Assembly: GCA_948435975.1 (NCBI GenBank)
Contig: CAOJHG010000074.1
Coordinates: forward strand, 1-8,220
DNA: 8,220 nt
From: an uncultured Oscillibacter sp.
GTDB lineage: Bacteria > Bacillota > Clostridia > Oscillospirales > Oscillospiraceae
Reading direction: 5' to 3'
Part shown: one piece after another, positions 1 to 5,687 of the stretch
Layout: the number at the start of each line of letters is the position of its first letter
Numbering within the stretch: position 1 is the first letter of the stretch
Notes under the pieces: model-generated
The model's database searches: none
The model's input: the letters and a program-made list of their open reading frames with translations, nothing else
Told to the model about the DNA's origin: nothing
Program-made: the position numbers and the translations under genes

Positions 1-1896
1 CCGCAGTTCCTCCCGCTGCCTCTCCTTCTCTATCGGGATATCCTTATAAATCTCCTGAAAAAGCTCAATACTCCGCAACATATGCCGCCGTCCCTCCTGA
101 CAGCGCTCCGGGGCTTTCTGCTCCAATATGCACAGCCCGATGTTGAAGCAGTTCATTGCCAGAAGACGCTTTATTGGCTCCGCCTTTATCTGTCTATACA
201 GCATCTCACTGCCCCGCAAGGCATCCTGAAAGAAGGGCAGCGCCTTCTTCAAATCAGCCTCCATATAGCAGAGAGAACCCATCATCGACTTTAGAAAGGA
301 ATATTCCTGCCAGGAATCCGCTGTCCGGGTCTCCTGACCATTCTCCCATGCAATGACCGGCTCCAGGAGCGTCTCCGCCTGCTGGATGCACTGCCAGGCC
401 ATCGCCGTATTCCCTGCCTTCGTGCAGAGGTCCGCCATATAGACGCTGGTATCATACGCGAGCTTTCGGGCGGTCAGGTCCTGCGTCTCCTCATACCGCT
501 TCAGGCTGGCATTCAGGCAGGCCTGCCAACTGTTCCAGGACGCCTCCAGACGGCCCATGTCCTGATAGATGTCCCCCAATTCTTTTTGGACCTGTGCCTC
601 CAGGAGCAGATCTCCTGCACCCGCGTCGGCCAGCATCTTAGAAACGTCCTGGGCTGCGAGGCACATCTCCTCCAATCCTTCATAATGCCCCAGCTCCTTT
701 TGGCGGGACACCCAGGTTATCATTGCCTGGACCCATTCCTTCGCAGGCTCCGTGTAGAAGTGACTCTCATCCTGGCACTTCCCGCGCCAGATATTGACCA
801 GCTTCTGCTGCCAATCCATTGAAATTTCGCAGTCCTGCCTCGTGTTGATCCCATACCAATACATATTCGCCAGCCTCTCCGCCGCATCCGGGTTTTCCGC
901 CTCCGCCGCCCTGACCAGCAGCTCCAGGGCCCGGCCGCGGTCTACCATGGTCTGGATGCCCCTCTGACACGCCAGGGCAATCCGGAACAGCCGGTCCTCT
1001 TCGGGAAGCCCGCTCTCCGGGAGGTCCAGATCCGCGATGGCCTTTTCCAGCACGGCGGGCAGGTCCTCCGGTCTCACGCAGGGCGGGAGTCCCGGGAAGG
1101 CCCGCGCCAGTGCCGCCCGGTCCGTTGGGGACACCTCCACTGGAATCACCGTCTTTCCCGCCGCCCGTGCCTGGGGGTACTCCATTGTCCGGGCGTAGCT
1201 GTCCGCCTCCAGCATCCAGGGCGTAACGGTCAGGACAAACAGACTGCACCCATTTATCTGCGCGGCGATATCCTCGTTAAAATTCTCCCCTGGGAGCAGA
1301 AACTCGTCATACCAGACGGCGGCATCCCAGCAGCACGGGACCTTACAAATCTGCCGCATAAGCTCCTGAGCCTCCATCCGGTCCGCCTTGCGGTAGCTGA
1401 GGAAGATTTTGGTCCGAAACGCCTCGCAGACATACGCGTGATCCTGGTCCTCCTTGACCCTGGATTCAAAAAATTTTTTCAGCTTCTCCCGGTAATCGAA
1501 GTCGCTTTTCTTGAGGAGCTGCATCACGCCCTGATCTTGGAAAACCGCGTTGAACGCCGCCCCCAGTCCTTCCTCCTGGGCGATGGGCAGGATCAGGATT
1601 CCCCGCTCCAAAGCGTAAGGAATCTCCAGGTCTCGCGCCCGGTTCGGCTCGCTGAGGAAGCGCCGCGTTACCATGACCGCCAGCACCTGTATTTGCTCCA
1701 GGTCATTCAAGAGCTCTTCTTGGTCATAAGGCGCGAAGGGCTCCAGGTCGCGGCAAATCATACAGTCCCAAAAGCGGAGGATATCTTCCGCCATTTCGTC
1801 CAGACGCGCCGCAACCTCCTCCGGGTGACCTGTCAGGAAAAGCCTGGGCAGGCCGGGGACCCAGGCATTTTTTCTTGTATAGTAGCAAAGCCTCAT
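1..1896 (-). CDS. TIR-domain protein with Sel1/TPR-like repeats, C-terminus cut by window edge
   Basis: An uninterrupted reading frame of 632 codons runs from ATG at 1896 to base 1 without a stop, so the C-terminus lies outside the window. The start has an AGGAGA ribosome site at 1905-1910 and an in-frame TGA just upstream. Residues 162-255 read as a TIR domain: strand KIFLSYR (163-169), the WYDEFLLPGENF loop (195-206), strand LFVLTVT (219-225), and E239 in the TMEYP segment, where TIR NAD-cleaving enzymes keep their catalytic Glu. Residues 1-145 look like a second, diverged TIR-like half. About 318-367 resembles a Sel1 repeat, and 430-620 holds three or four TPR-like helical pairs. There is no signal peptide or membrane segment, so it should be cytoplasmic. 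TIR domains of bacteria either hydrolyse NAD or act as scaffolds. Which applies here, and whether it serves defence, is inference. It lies 15 bp after the HAD gene, probably in one transcript. Confidence 0.85.
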   Translation of the reverse strand, partial: MRLCYYTRKNAWVPGLPRLFLTGHPEEVAARLDEMAEDILRFWDCMICRDLEPFAPYDQEELLNDLEQIQVLAVMVTRRFLSEPNRARDLEIPYALERGILILPIAQEEGLGAAFNAVFQDQGVMQLLKKSDFDYREKLKKFFESRVKEDQDHAYVCEAFRTKIFLSYRKADRMEAQELMRQICKVPCCWDAAVWYDEFLLPGENFNEDIAAQINGCSLFVLTVTPWMLEADSYARTMEYPQARAAGKTVIPVEVSPTDRAALARAFPGLPPCVRPEDLPAVLEKAIADLDLPESGLPEEDRLFRIALACQRGIQTMVDRGRALELLVRAAEAENPDAAERLANMYWYGINTRQDCEISMDWQQKLVNIWRGKCQDESHFYTEPAKEWVQAMITWVSRQKELGHYEGLEEMCLAAQDVSKMLADAGAGDLLLEAQVQKELGDIYQDMGRLEASWNSWQACLNASLKRYEETQDLTARKLAYDTSVYMADLCTKAGNTAMAWQCIQQAETLLEPVIAWENGQETRTADSWQEYSFLKSMMGSLCYMEADLKKALPFFQDALRGSEMLYRQIKAEPIKRLLAMNCFNIGLCILEQKAPERCQEGRRHMLRSIELFQEIYKDIPIEKERQREELR

Positions 1897-1911
1897 ATTT
1901 TTGTTCTCCTG

Positions 1912-2595
1912 TCAAGTAATATCCAGCAGTTCCAGAAGGGATGCGATTTCGTAATCAATCCGCAGGTCCTTCGGCCTTGCCTTTCCCTCCGGATTGTACC
2001 AGCAGCAGGGCAGGCCCGCCCGGTTTGCCCCCCGGATATCGGTAGTCAGGGAGTCCCCGATGGCCAAAGTATTTTCCGCCGTCATGCCGGGGACCCGCTG
2101 GCGCACATACGCATAATAGGCCGGGTCTGGCTTTGCCGCGCCTGCCTCCTCCGAAATGAACGCCGACTCAAAAAAGCCTGCAAACACACTATTCCGAAGC
2201 CGGTTCCTCTGCACGGAGGCTACTGCGTTGGTGATGATGTACATATGGTGCCCCCGGTCCCTCAGGGTGCGGCAAACCTCCTCCGCATAGGGAAGCGGAT
2301 ACACCCCCTTCCCCAGAGCCTCTAAGTAATCGCGGTTGCACGCCTCCGGGTCCCGGTCCAGCCCCAGTCCCTTCAAAAATCGTACATACCGTTCCAAAGT
2401 CACATAGCCCTTGTCCACCTCTCCCCGGTCAAAGGCGTCCCAAAGCTCCCGGTTGATCTCGTGGTAGAGTTGGTAATTTTCCGGGCTGTAGGGGATCTCG
2501 TGGACCTGGCACATATGGGCAAAGGCCTTTTCAGACGCCTTGGGGAAGTCAAACAGTGTGTCGTCCGCGTCGAACAACAGGTAGGGGTACTTCAT
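1912..2595 (-). CDS. HAD-superfamily hydrolase, YjjG/YfnB-type nucleotidase-like
   Basis: This 227-residue protein has all four HAD phosphatase motifs: DADDT at 9-13 with nucleophile D9 and acid/base D11, T122 in IITNA (motif II), K155 in the AKPDP segment (motif III), and GDSLTTD at 180-186 with D181 and D186 (motif IV). Residues about 20-90 form the helical cap expected of subfamily IA. The opening FDADDTLFDF and overall length best fit the YjjG/YfnB group, whose E. coli member dephosphorylates pyrimidine nucleoside monophosphates, including non-canonical ones. The exact substrate here is inferred. The start is ATG 2595 with AAGGA about 10 nt upstream. The TGA at 1914-1912 is followed within 15 bp by the TIR gene, so the two are likely co-transcribed from the promoter at 2646-2674. 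A housekeeping clean-up phosphatase that merely shares a promoter is the simplest alternative to a joint function. Confidence 0.9.
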   Translation of the reverse strand: MKYPYLLFDADDTLFDFPKASEKAFAHMCQVHEIPYSPENYQLYHEINRELWDAFDRGEVDKGYVTLERYVRFLKGLGLDRDPEACNRDYLEALGKGVYPLPYAEEVCRTLRDRGHHMYIITNAVASVQRNRLRNSVFAGFFESAFISEEAGAAKPDPAYYAYVRQRVPGMTAENTLAIGDSLTTDIRGANRAGLPCCWYNPEGKARPKDLRIDYEIASLLELLDIT

Positions 2596-2645
2596 AAAAA
2601 CCGAATCCTTTCCGGGCGGCGGGGAAGGCCCATTCCATTTTGCTT

Positions 2646-2674
2646 ATCTTATCACGGCGGCGGGAAAAAGGCAA
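2646..2674 (-). promoter_or_regulatory. Sigma-A-type promoter for the HAD-TIR operon
   Basis: Read on the minus strand, TTGCCT (2674-2669) is separated by exactly 17 bp from TAAGAT (2651-2646), and the -10 is preceded by TG one base upstream, an extended -10. The predicted transcript would start near 2639 and give a leader of roughly 45 nt before the HAD start codon. No other promoter is evident between the HAD and TIR genes. Confidence 0.6.
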
Positions 2675-2675
2675 T

Positions 2676-2704
2676 CACCCCTTCCCTCCTTTTTCCATAC
2701 CATG
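2676..2704 (+). promoter_or_regulatory. Candidate sigma-K promoter for dpaAB
   Basis: CACC at 2676-2679 and CATACCATG at 2696-2704, separated by 16 bp, match the Bacillus sigma-K consensus (mACm, 16-17 bp, CATAnnnTA) with one mismatch in the final TA. In B. subtilis the equivalent spoVF operon is transcribed by sigma-K in the mother cell, so the assignment is biologically sensible. The weak point is the position: the start site would fall near 2711, inside the ribosome site at 2709-2716, giving a leader of only about 14 nt. No sigma-A-like alternative stands out in this orientation. Confidence 0.4.
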
Positions 2705-2724
2705 AAGCAAGGGGGGAATGCTGA

Positions 2725-3564
2725 ATGAAGAAAACCTTCGGCGTCATCGGAGGAGACCGCCGTCAAGCGGAGCTGGCCCGGCTGCTGCGGGAGGACGGAA
2801 ACACTGTCCTAACCTACGGCCTGGACCGCTGGAAGCCTGGCGGCGAGCGCTCCTTAGAGGAAGCCGCTTCCGCAGACGCAGTGATTTTACCGCTGCCGCT
2901 CTGCAAGGGAGACGGCGTGCTGAACTGCGAGGAGGGCTCTGCGGTACCCACGCTGGACCTCTTCCGCCGCCTGAGACACCAGCAGCGCATCCTGGCAGGG
3001 CAGGTCCGTCCTGCTCAGCAGCGAGAGGCAGAGAGCTGCGGCTTGGTCCTGGAGGACTATTTTCTCCGGGAAGAGCTGGCCGTCTCCAACGCGGCTGCCA
3101 CCGCAGAAGGGGCCATTCAGGTCGCCATGGAGCGGATGGACGCCGCACTGCTGGGGGCGGATTGTCTGGTGATTGGTTTCGGGCGCATTGGGAAGCTGCT
3201 GAGCCACCGCCTTCACGGTCTGGGCGCCCGCGTGACCGCTACTGCCAGAAAACCGGAGGACCTGGCCTGGGTCCGTGCCTATGGCTATACTCCGCTGGAG
3301 ACTGGCAGGCTGGAGGGACATCTATCTTCCTTTCGCGCAGTCTTCAATACGGTCCCCTCTTCCGTCCTGGGAAGGCCGCTGCTGGCTCAGCTTCCGCTGG
3401 ACTGCCTGTGCGTAGACCTGGCGTCTGTGCGGGGAATCGAACCGGCGGAAAACGTGGTCTGGGCCCGCTCTCTGCCTGGCCGCCTGACTCCGCGCACTGC
3501 CGCAGCAGCCATCCGGGACGCGGTCTATTACATCTTATTGGAAGAACGAGGTGACCCTGCATGA
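2725..3564 (+). CDS. dpaA: Dipicolinate synthase subunit A (SpoVFA)
   Basis: The 279-residue product is the NAD(P)-binding subunit of dipicolinate synthase, which oxidises dihydrodipicolinate from the lysine pathway to dipicolinic acid, the Ca-chelating compound of the spore core. It acts in the mother cell during late sporulation. The N-terminus carries the family's VIGGDRRQ segment (7-14). The middle has SNAAATAEGAI (121-131), followed by a Rossmann fold with GFGRIG at 151-156. The C-terminal LPGRLTPRTAA (250-260) is also typical. Length agrees with the family, which is near 300 residues. The start at 2725 is set by AAGGGGGG at 2709-2716 with 8 bp spacing. An ATG at 2718 opens a different frame. 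The stop overlaps the start of dpaB by 4 bp (ATGA), indicating translational coupling. Only dpaB follows in this operon, with no asd, dapG or dapA as in Bacillus. Confidence 0.93.
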   Translation: MKKTFGVIGGDRRQAELARLLREDGNTVLTYGLDRWKPGGERSLEEAASADAVILPLPLCKGDGVLNCEEGSAVPTLDLFRRLRHQQRILAGQVRPAQQREAESCGLVLEDYFLREELAVSNAAATAEGAIQVAMERMDAALLGADCLVIGFGRIGKLLSHRLHGLGARVTATARKPEDLAWVRAYGYTPLETGRLEGHLSSFRAVFNTVPSSVLGRPLLAQLPLDCLCVDLASVRGIEPAENVVWARSLPGRLTPRTAAAAIRDAVYYILLEERGDPA

Positions 3565-4136
3565 GAAAAGAACGGGTCGGTTTTGCAGTATGCGGTTCCT
3601 TCTGCACCCATGCGAAGGTGCTCAAAGCACTGGAGGCGCTGACGGAACGCTACGAGACGGTGATTCCCATCGCCTCAGAGATTTCCGCGTTCACAGACAC
3701 CCGCTTCGGCAGCTCGGAGGATCTGCTGGAAAAGTTGGAGGACCTGACGGGGAACGACGTCCTGTGTGATATTCCCTCTGTGGAACCCTTTGGTCCTAAG
3801 GGCTTGCTGGATGTGCTGGTCATTGCCCCGGCCACTGGCAACACCATCGCCAAGCTGGCCGCAGGTATCACAGACACGGTAGTTACCATGGCGGCAAAGG
3901 CCCACCTGAGGAACGGGCGTCCGGTGGTCGTGGCTGTTTCCAGCAACGACGGACTGTCCTCAGGCGCAAAGAACATCGGGGAACTGCTGGTCCGCAAGAA
4001 TTACTATTTTGTACCCTTTGGACAGGACAACGCCTTTGAAAAGCCCTGTTCATTGGTAGCGGATTTCAGCCTGCTGCCGGAGACCATCGACGCAGCCCTT
4101 CAAGGGGAACAGCTTCAGCCGCTCCTCCTTCGCTGA
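3561..4136 (+). CDS. dpaB: Dipicolinate synthase subunit B, flavoprotein (SpoVFB)
   Basis: The 191-residue product is the flavin-dependent partner of DpaA in making dipicolinic acid. It belongs to the flavoprotein fold shared with phosphopantothenoylcysteine decarboxylase. GSFCTH (12-17) follows the first strand. The segment 89-118, starting APATGNTIAKLA and ending with AKAHLRN, is the flavin-binding signature of this subunit. FGQDN at 153-157 is also recognisable. The length is as usual for the family. The start ATG at 3561 overlaps the dpaA stop, and GAGGTGA at 3548-3554 gives a good ribosome site 6 nt away. A strong hairpin terminator begins 16 bp after the stop, so the operon is just these two genes. 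Presence of both subunits implies a spore-former using the SpoVF route, not the EtfA-dependent route of some clostridia that lack SpoVF. Confidence 0.94.
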   Translation: MRKERVGFAVCGSFCTHAKVLKALEALTERYETVIPIASEISAFTDTRFGSSEDLLEKLEDLTGNDVLCDIPSVEPFGPKGLLDVLVIAPATGNTIAKLAAGITDTVVTMAAKAHLRNGRPVVVAVSSNDGLSSGAKNIGELLVRKNYYFVPFGQDNAFEKPCSLVADFSLLPETIDAALQGEQLQPLLLR

Positions 4137-4152
4137 CGCGTCCATAGTATGC

Positions 4153-4187
4153 AAAAGGGACTGGGCAGATGTCCGGTCCCTTTTTTT
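4153..4187 (+). terminator. Rho-independent terminator of dpaAB
   Basis: GGGACTGGG (4157-4165) pairs with TCCGGTCCC (4172-4180) around the 6-nt loop CAGATG. Two of the nine pairs are G-U. An A-run (4153-4156) precedes it and seven T (4181-4187) follow. This is a strong intrinsic terminator 16 bp after dpaB. Confidence 0.93.
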
Positions 4188-4620
4188 ATTGAGCATTCCT
4201 ATGGCCTGTACAGCATTTCTATCCCCGAAAAAGGCCGGGTTCCTGCTGTTTTGTTCTTTTCCTGTCCCCTTCATTGGAATTTTTCCACCGATATCCTTTT
4301 TTTCATAAAAGTCTTTTCCTTATTTTGGCTATTTTTCTGGAAATTTCTCTAGCTTTCTTAAAAGGCTTGTGTTATAATAATTCCATCATATATATGTAAA
4401 AGTCCGACGGCTCAGTATGTTGACAAGTCCGCCCCCTTCATTTCTTTGCCGCTGTACAAAACATGTATGTTTCCACTGGTTGGAGCTGATAAATTAAATT
4501 TGCGAAATCAGATAGGAAAAATAGGAAATCGTATACCAAACGCCGCGCCTGCATCGCAGATCTTCCAGGACATCCCTGCGTTGAGACAAGGCGTCTGAGC
4601 TGTGAAAGGAGAAAAAGATT
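4188..4620. other. 433-bp intergenic region, AT-rich, upstream of the Rrf2 gene
   Basis: I see no protein gene here: short frames lack ribosome sites and family features. The first half (about 4240-4360) is T-rich on the plus strand. A TATAAT element lies at 4373-4378. Downstream come an AAGTCCG repeat (4400-4406 and 4425-4431), a perfect 6-2-6 inverted repeat AAACAT-GT-ATGTTT (4459-4472), the dyad AAATTAAATTT (4491-4501) and a double ATAGGAAA (4512-4519, 4521-4528). These could be operators or leader elements for the Rrf2 gene. I did not recognise a known riboswitch or T-box. Confidence 0.55.
4370..4378 (+). promoter_or_regulatory. Extended -10 promoter element, probably for the Rrf2 gene
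   Basis: TGTTATAAT is a perfect extended -10 (TG, one base, TATAAT). The -35 at 17 bp distance, TAGCTT at 4350-4355, is poor. A transcript would start near 4385 and leave a leader of about 235 nt before the Rrf2 ATG, which is long for a simple regulator gene. An overlapping weaker option is TTGTGT (4367-4372), 16 bp, TATATA (4389-4394). Confidence 0.5.
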
Positions 4621-5130
4621 ATGCGGATTTCCACGAAGGGGCGCTATGCGTTGCGGCTGATGATGGATATTGCAGCCCATGACGGGGAAGGTTACGTCTC
4701 CTTACGGGATGCGGCTGTGCGGCAGGGAATTTCCATGAAGTATCTGGAGCAGATTGCCGGAATGCTCTCCCGGTCCGGCGTACTGCAAAGCGGACGGGGA
4801 GCCCAGGGCGGCTACCGTCTTGCCAATGCGCCGGAGGATTACACAGTGGGCCATATCCTGCGCCTGACTGAGGGCAACCTTGCGCCGGTGGCCTGCCTGT
4901 CGGAGCCGGACAACCGGTGCGGCCGCAGCGGAGATTGCTCCGCCCAGGACTTTTGGGAGGGCCTGTATGAGACGGTCAACGAATATATTGACCGCTTCAC
5001 GCTGGCAGATTTGCTGGAGGCTCAGCAGAAAAAGGACCAGGTGGAACCCATTTGCATCCTGACCAGCAAGCGGGCCGTCTCTGGCGCCAAAGAAGAAAAA
5101 CGCCTTGCCGGAGAGGAAAAGCGTCTATAA
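4621..5130 (+). CDS. Rrf2/IscR-family transcriptional regulator
   Basis: The 169-residue protein begins MRISTKGRYALRLMMDIA, the standard opening of the Rrf2 family. The winged helix-turn-helix spans about 26-68, with SLRDAAVRQGISMKYLEQI as the helix-turn-helix and GRGAQGGYRLA (58-68) as the wing. Cysteines 92, 100 and 106 occupy the place of the IscR triad that holds an Fe-S cluster, so it probably responds to Fe-S status, redox, nitric oxide or cysteine supply. The effector cannot be told from sequence. The start is fixed by AAAGGAG at 4605-4611, 9 nt before ATG. It is monocistronic, with terminators on both sides, and is not followed by the cysteine desulfurase or scaffold genes that often accompany such regulators. 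The C-terminus is a charged tail after about residue 138 that contains EEKRL twice (158-162, 165-169). Confidence 0.92.
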   Translation: MRISTKGRYALRLMMDIAAHDGEGYVSLRDAAVRQGISMKYLEQIAGMLSRSGVLQSGRGAQGGYRLANAPEDYTVGHILRLTEGNLAPVACLSEPDNRCGRSGDCSAQDFWEGLYETVNEYIDRFTLADLLEAQQKKDQVEPICILTSKRAVSGAKEEKRLAGEEKRL

Positions 5131-5165
5131 ATCCCGTTTTTCCCGCGGACAAGCCATTGCCTTGT

Positions 5166-5206
5166 AAAAAAGGAGGCCTCTTATTGAGATAGAGGTCTCT
5201 TTTTTT
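5166..5206 (+). terminator. Rho-independent terminator after the Rrf2 gene
   Basis: GGAGGCCTCT (5172-5181) pairs with AGAGGTCTCT (5191-5200), all ten pairs being formed with two G-U, around a 9-nt loop. Six A precede it and seven T end it (5200-5206). The near symmetry means it could also stop minus-strand transcription. Confidence 0.93.
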
Positions 5207-5232
5207 GCGCTCCGATTTTTTCGGGAACGGGC

Positions 5233-5261
5233 TTGACAAATAGACAACACCGTGTTATATT
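5233..5261 (+). promoter_or_regulatory. Sigma-A promoter of the blaI-M56 operon
   Basis: A perfect TTGACA (5233-5238) sits 17 bp from TATATT (5256-5261). It would be a strong vegetative promoter if unrepressed. The first operator lies within its spacer and touches the -10, so repressor binding should block RNA polymerase. The start site falls near 5268, between the two operator copies. Confidence 0.88.
5245..5259 (+). promoter_or_regulatory. Operator copy 1, likely BlaI-family site
   Basis: The core AACAC-C-GTGTT (5246-5256) is a perfect dyad lying between the -35 and -10. The 15-bp segment CAACACCGTGTTATA recurs with one change at 5270-5284. Position and duplication are what autoregulated BlaI/MecI operons show, although the core differs from the staphylococcal TACA/TGTA operator. 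Confidence 0.7.
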
Positions 5262-5269
5262 TTAAGCGT

Positions 5270-5284
5270 CAACATCGTGTTATA
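5270..5284 (+). promoter_or_regulatory. Operator copy 2, likely BlaI-family site
   Basis: CAACATCGTGTTATA repeats copy 1 with a single C-to-T change that slightly weakens the dyad (AACAT-C-GTGTT, 5271-5281). It lies just downstream of the predicted start site. The centres of the two copies (5251 and 5276) are 25 bp apart. Confidence 0.7.
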
Positions 5285-5290
5285 CTTTAT

Positions 5291-5296
5291 GGAGGG
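5291..5296 (+). promoter_or_regulatory. Ribosome binding site that fixes the BlaI start
   Basis: GGAGGG lies 7 nt before ATG 5304. The longer frame beginning with GTG at 5277 would start inside operator copy 2 without a ribosome site, and ATG 5289 overlaps this site. Translation should therefore begin at 5304, which also gives the MIPQLSDAE-type N-terminus normal for the family. Confidence 0.85.
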
Positions 5297-5303
5297 CAGT
5301 TAT

Positions 5304-5687
5304 ATGATACCGCAGCTATCCGACGCCGAACTCGAAATTATGAAAATCGTATGGGGGAACCAGTCAGAAGTAACGCTGTTTCCCTATATCATGGACGGGC
5401 TGGCGGCTAGGGGCAGGCCATGTCAGAAGAATACTCTGATCGTGCTGTTGTCCCGGCTGATGAACAAGGGCTTTTTGAGCGCCAAGAAAATCGGGCGCCG
5501 CAATGAATATGCCACCCTTATTTCGGAGATGGAATACCAGACAGCGCAGACGAAAAGTTTTTTGGATAAGCTGTACGAGGGGAACGCAAAAGGGCTGGTC
5601 TCTACTCTGATTATGGGAGACCTGCTGGCGGACGAGGAATATGAGGAGCTGAAAAAGCTGCTGGAGAAAGGGAACGAAAACCGATGA
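5304..5687 (+). CDS. BlaI/MecI-family transcriptional repressor
   Basis: The 127-residue protein starts with LSDAELEIMKIVW (5-17), the hallmark opening of the penicillinase-repressor family. The winged helix-turn-helix covers roughly 5-75, with the recognition region around KNTLIVLLSRLMNKGFL (42-58) and the wing at 60-70. A C-terminal helical dimerisation arm follows (76-123), ending in LADEEYEELKKLLEKG. Family members bind a dyad operator as dimers and are removed when their partner M56 membrane protease is activated. In staphylococci this controls beta-lactamase or PBP2a. The TGA overlaps the ATG of the M56 gene (ATGA, 5684-5687), so the two are co-translated. Two dyad operators in its own promoter point to autorepression. 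No resistance gene is adjacent, so targets must lie elsewhere or the operon may regulate only itself. Confidence 0.93.
   Translation: MIPQLSDAELEIMKIVWGNQSEVTLFPYIMDGLAARGRPCQKNTLIVLLSRLMNKGFLSAKKIGRRNEYATLISEMEYQTAQTKSFLDKLYEGNAKGLVSTLIMGDLLADEEYEELKKLLEKGNENR

Noticed and set aside
767..1249. 160-codon minus-strand frame within the TIR gene
   Set aside because: Gly/Pro-rich out-of-frame translation. The TIR frame continues unbroken through it.
1438..2325. 295-codon open frame on the plus strand
   Set aside because: It runs antisense across the TIR and HAD genes, which have clear motifs and ribosome sites. Its own product shows no family features.
2718..3554. 278-codon open frame on the plus strand inside dpaA
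   Set aside because: The product is an Arg/Gly/Pro-rich shadow of GC-rich coding DNA in another frame. dpaA has the motifs and the better start.
4420..4448. TTGACA at 4420-4425 as a promoter -35
   Set aside because: No acceptable -10 hexamer lies 16-18 bp downstream.
5277..5303. N-terminal extension of the BlaI protein from GTG 5277
   Set aside because: The start would lie in operator copy 2 without a ribosome site. GGAGGG at 5291-5296 points to ATG 5304.
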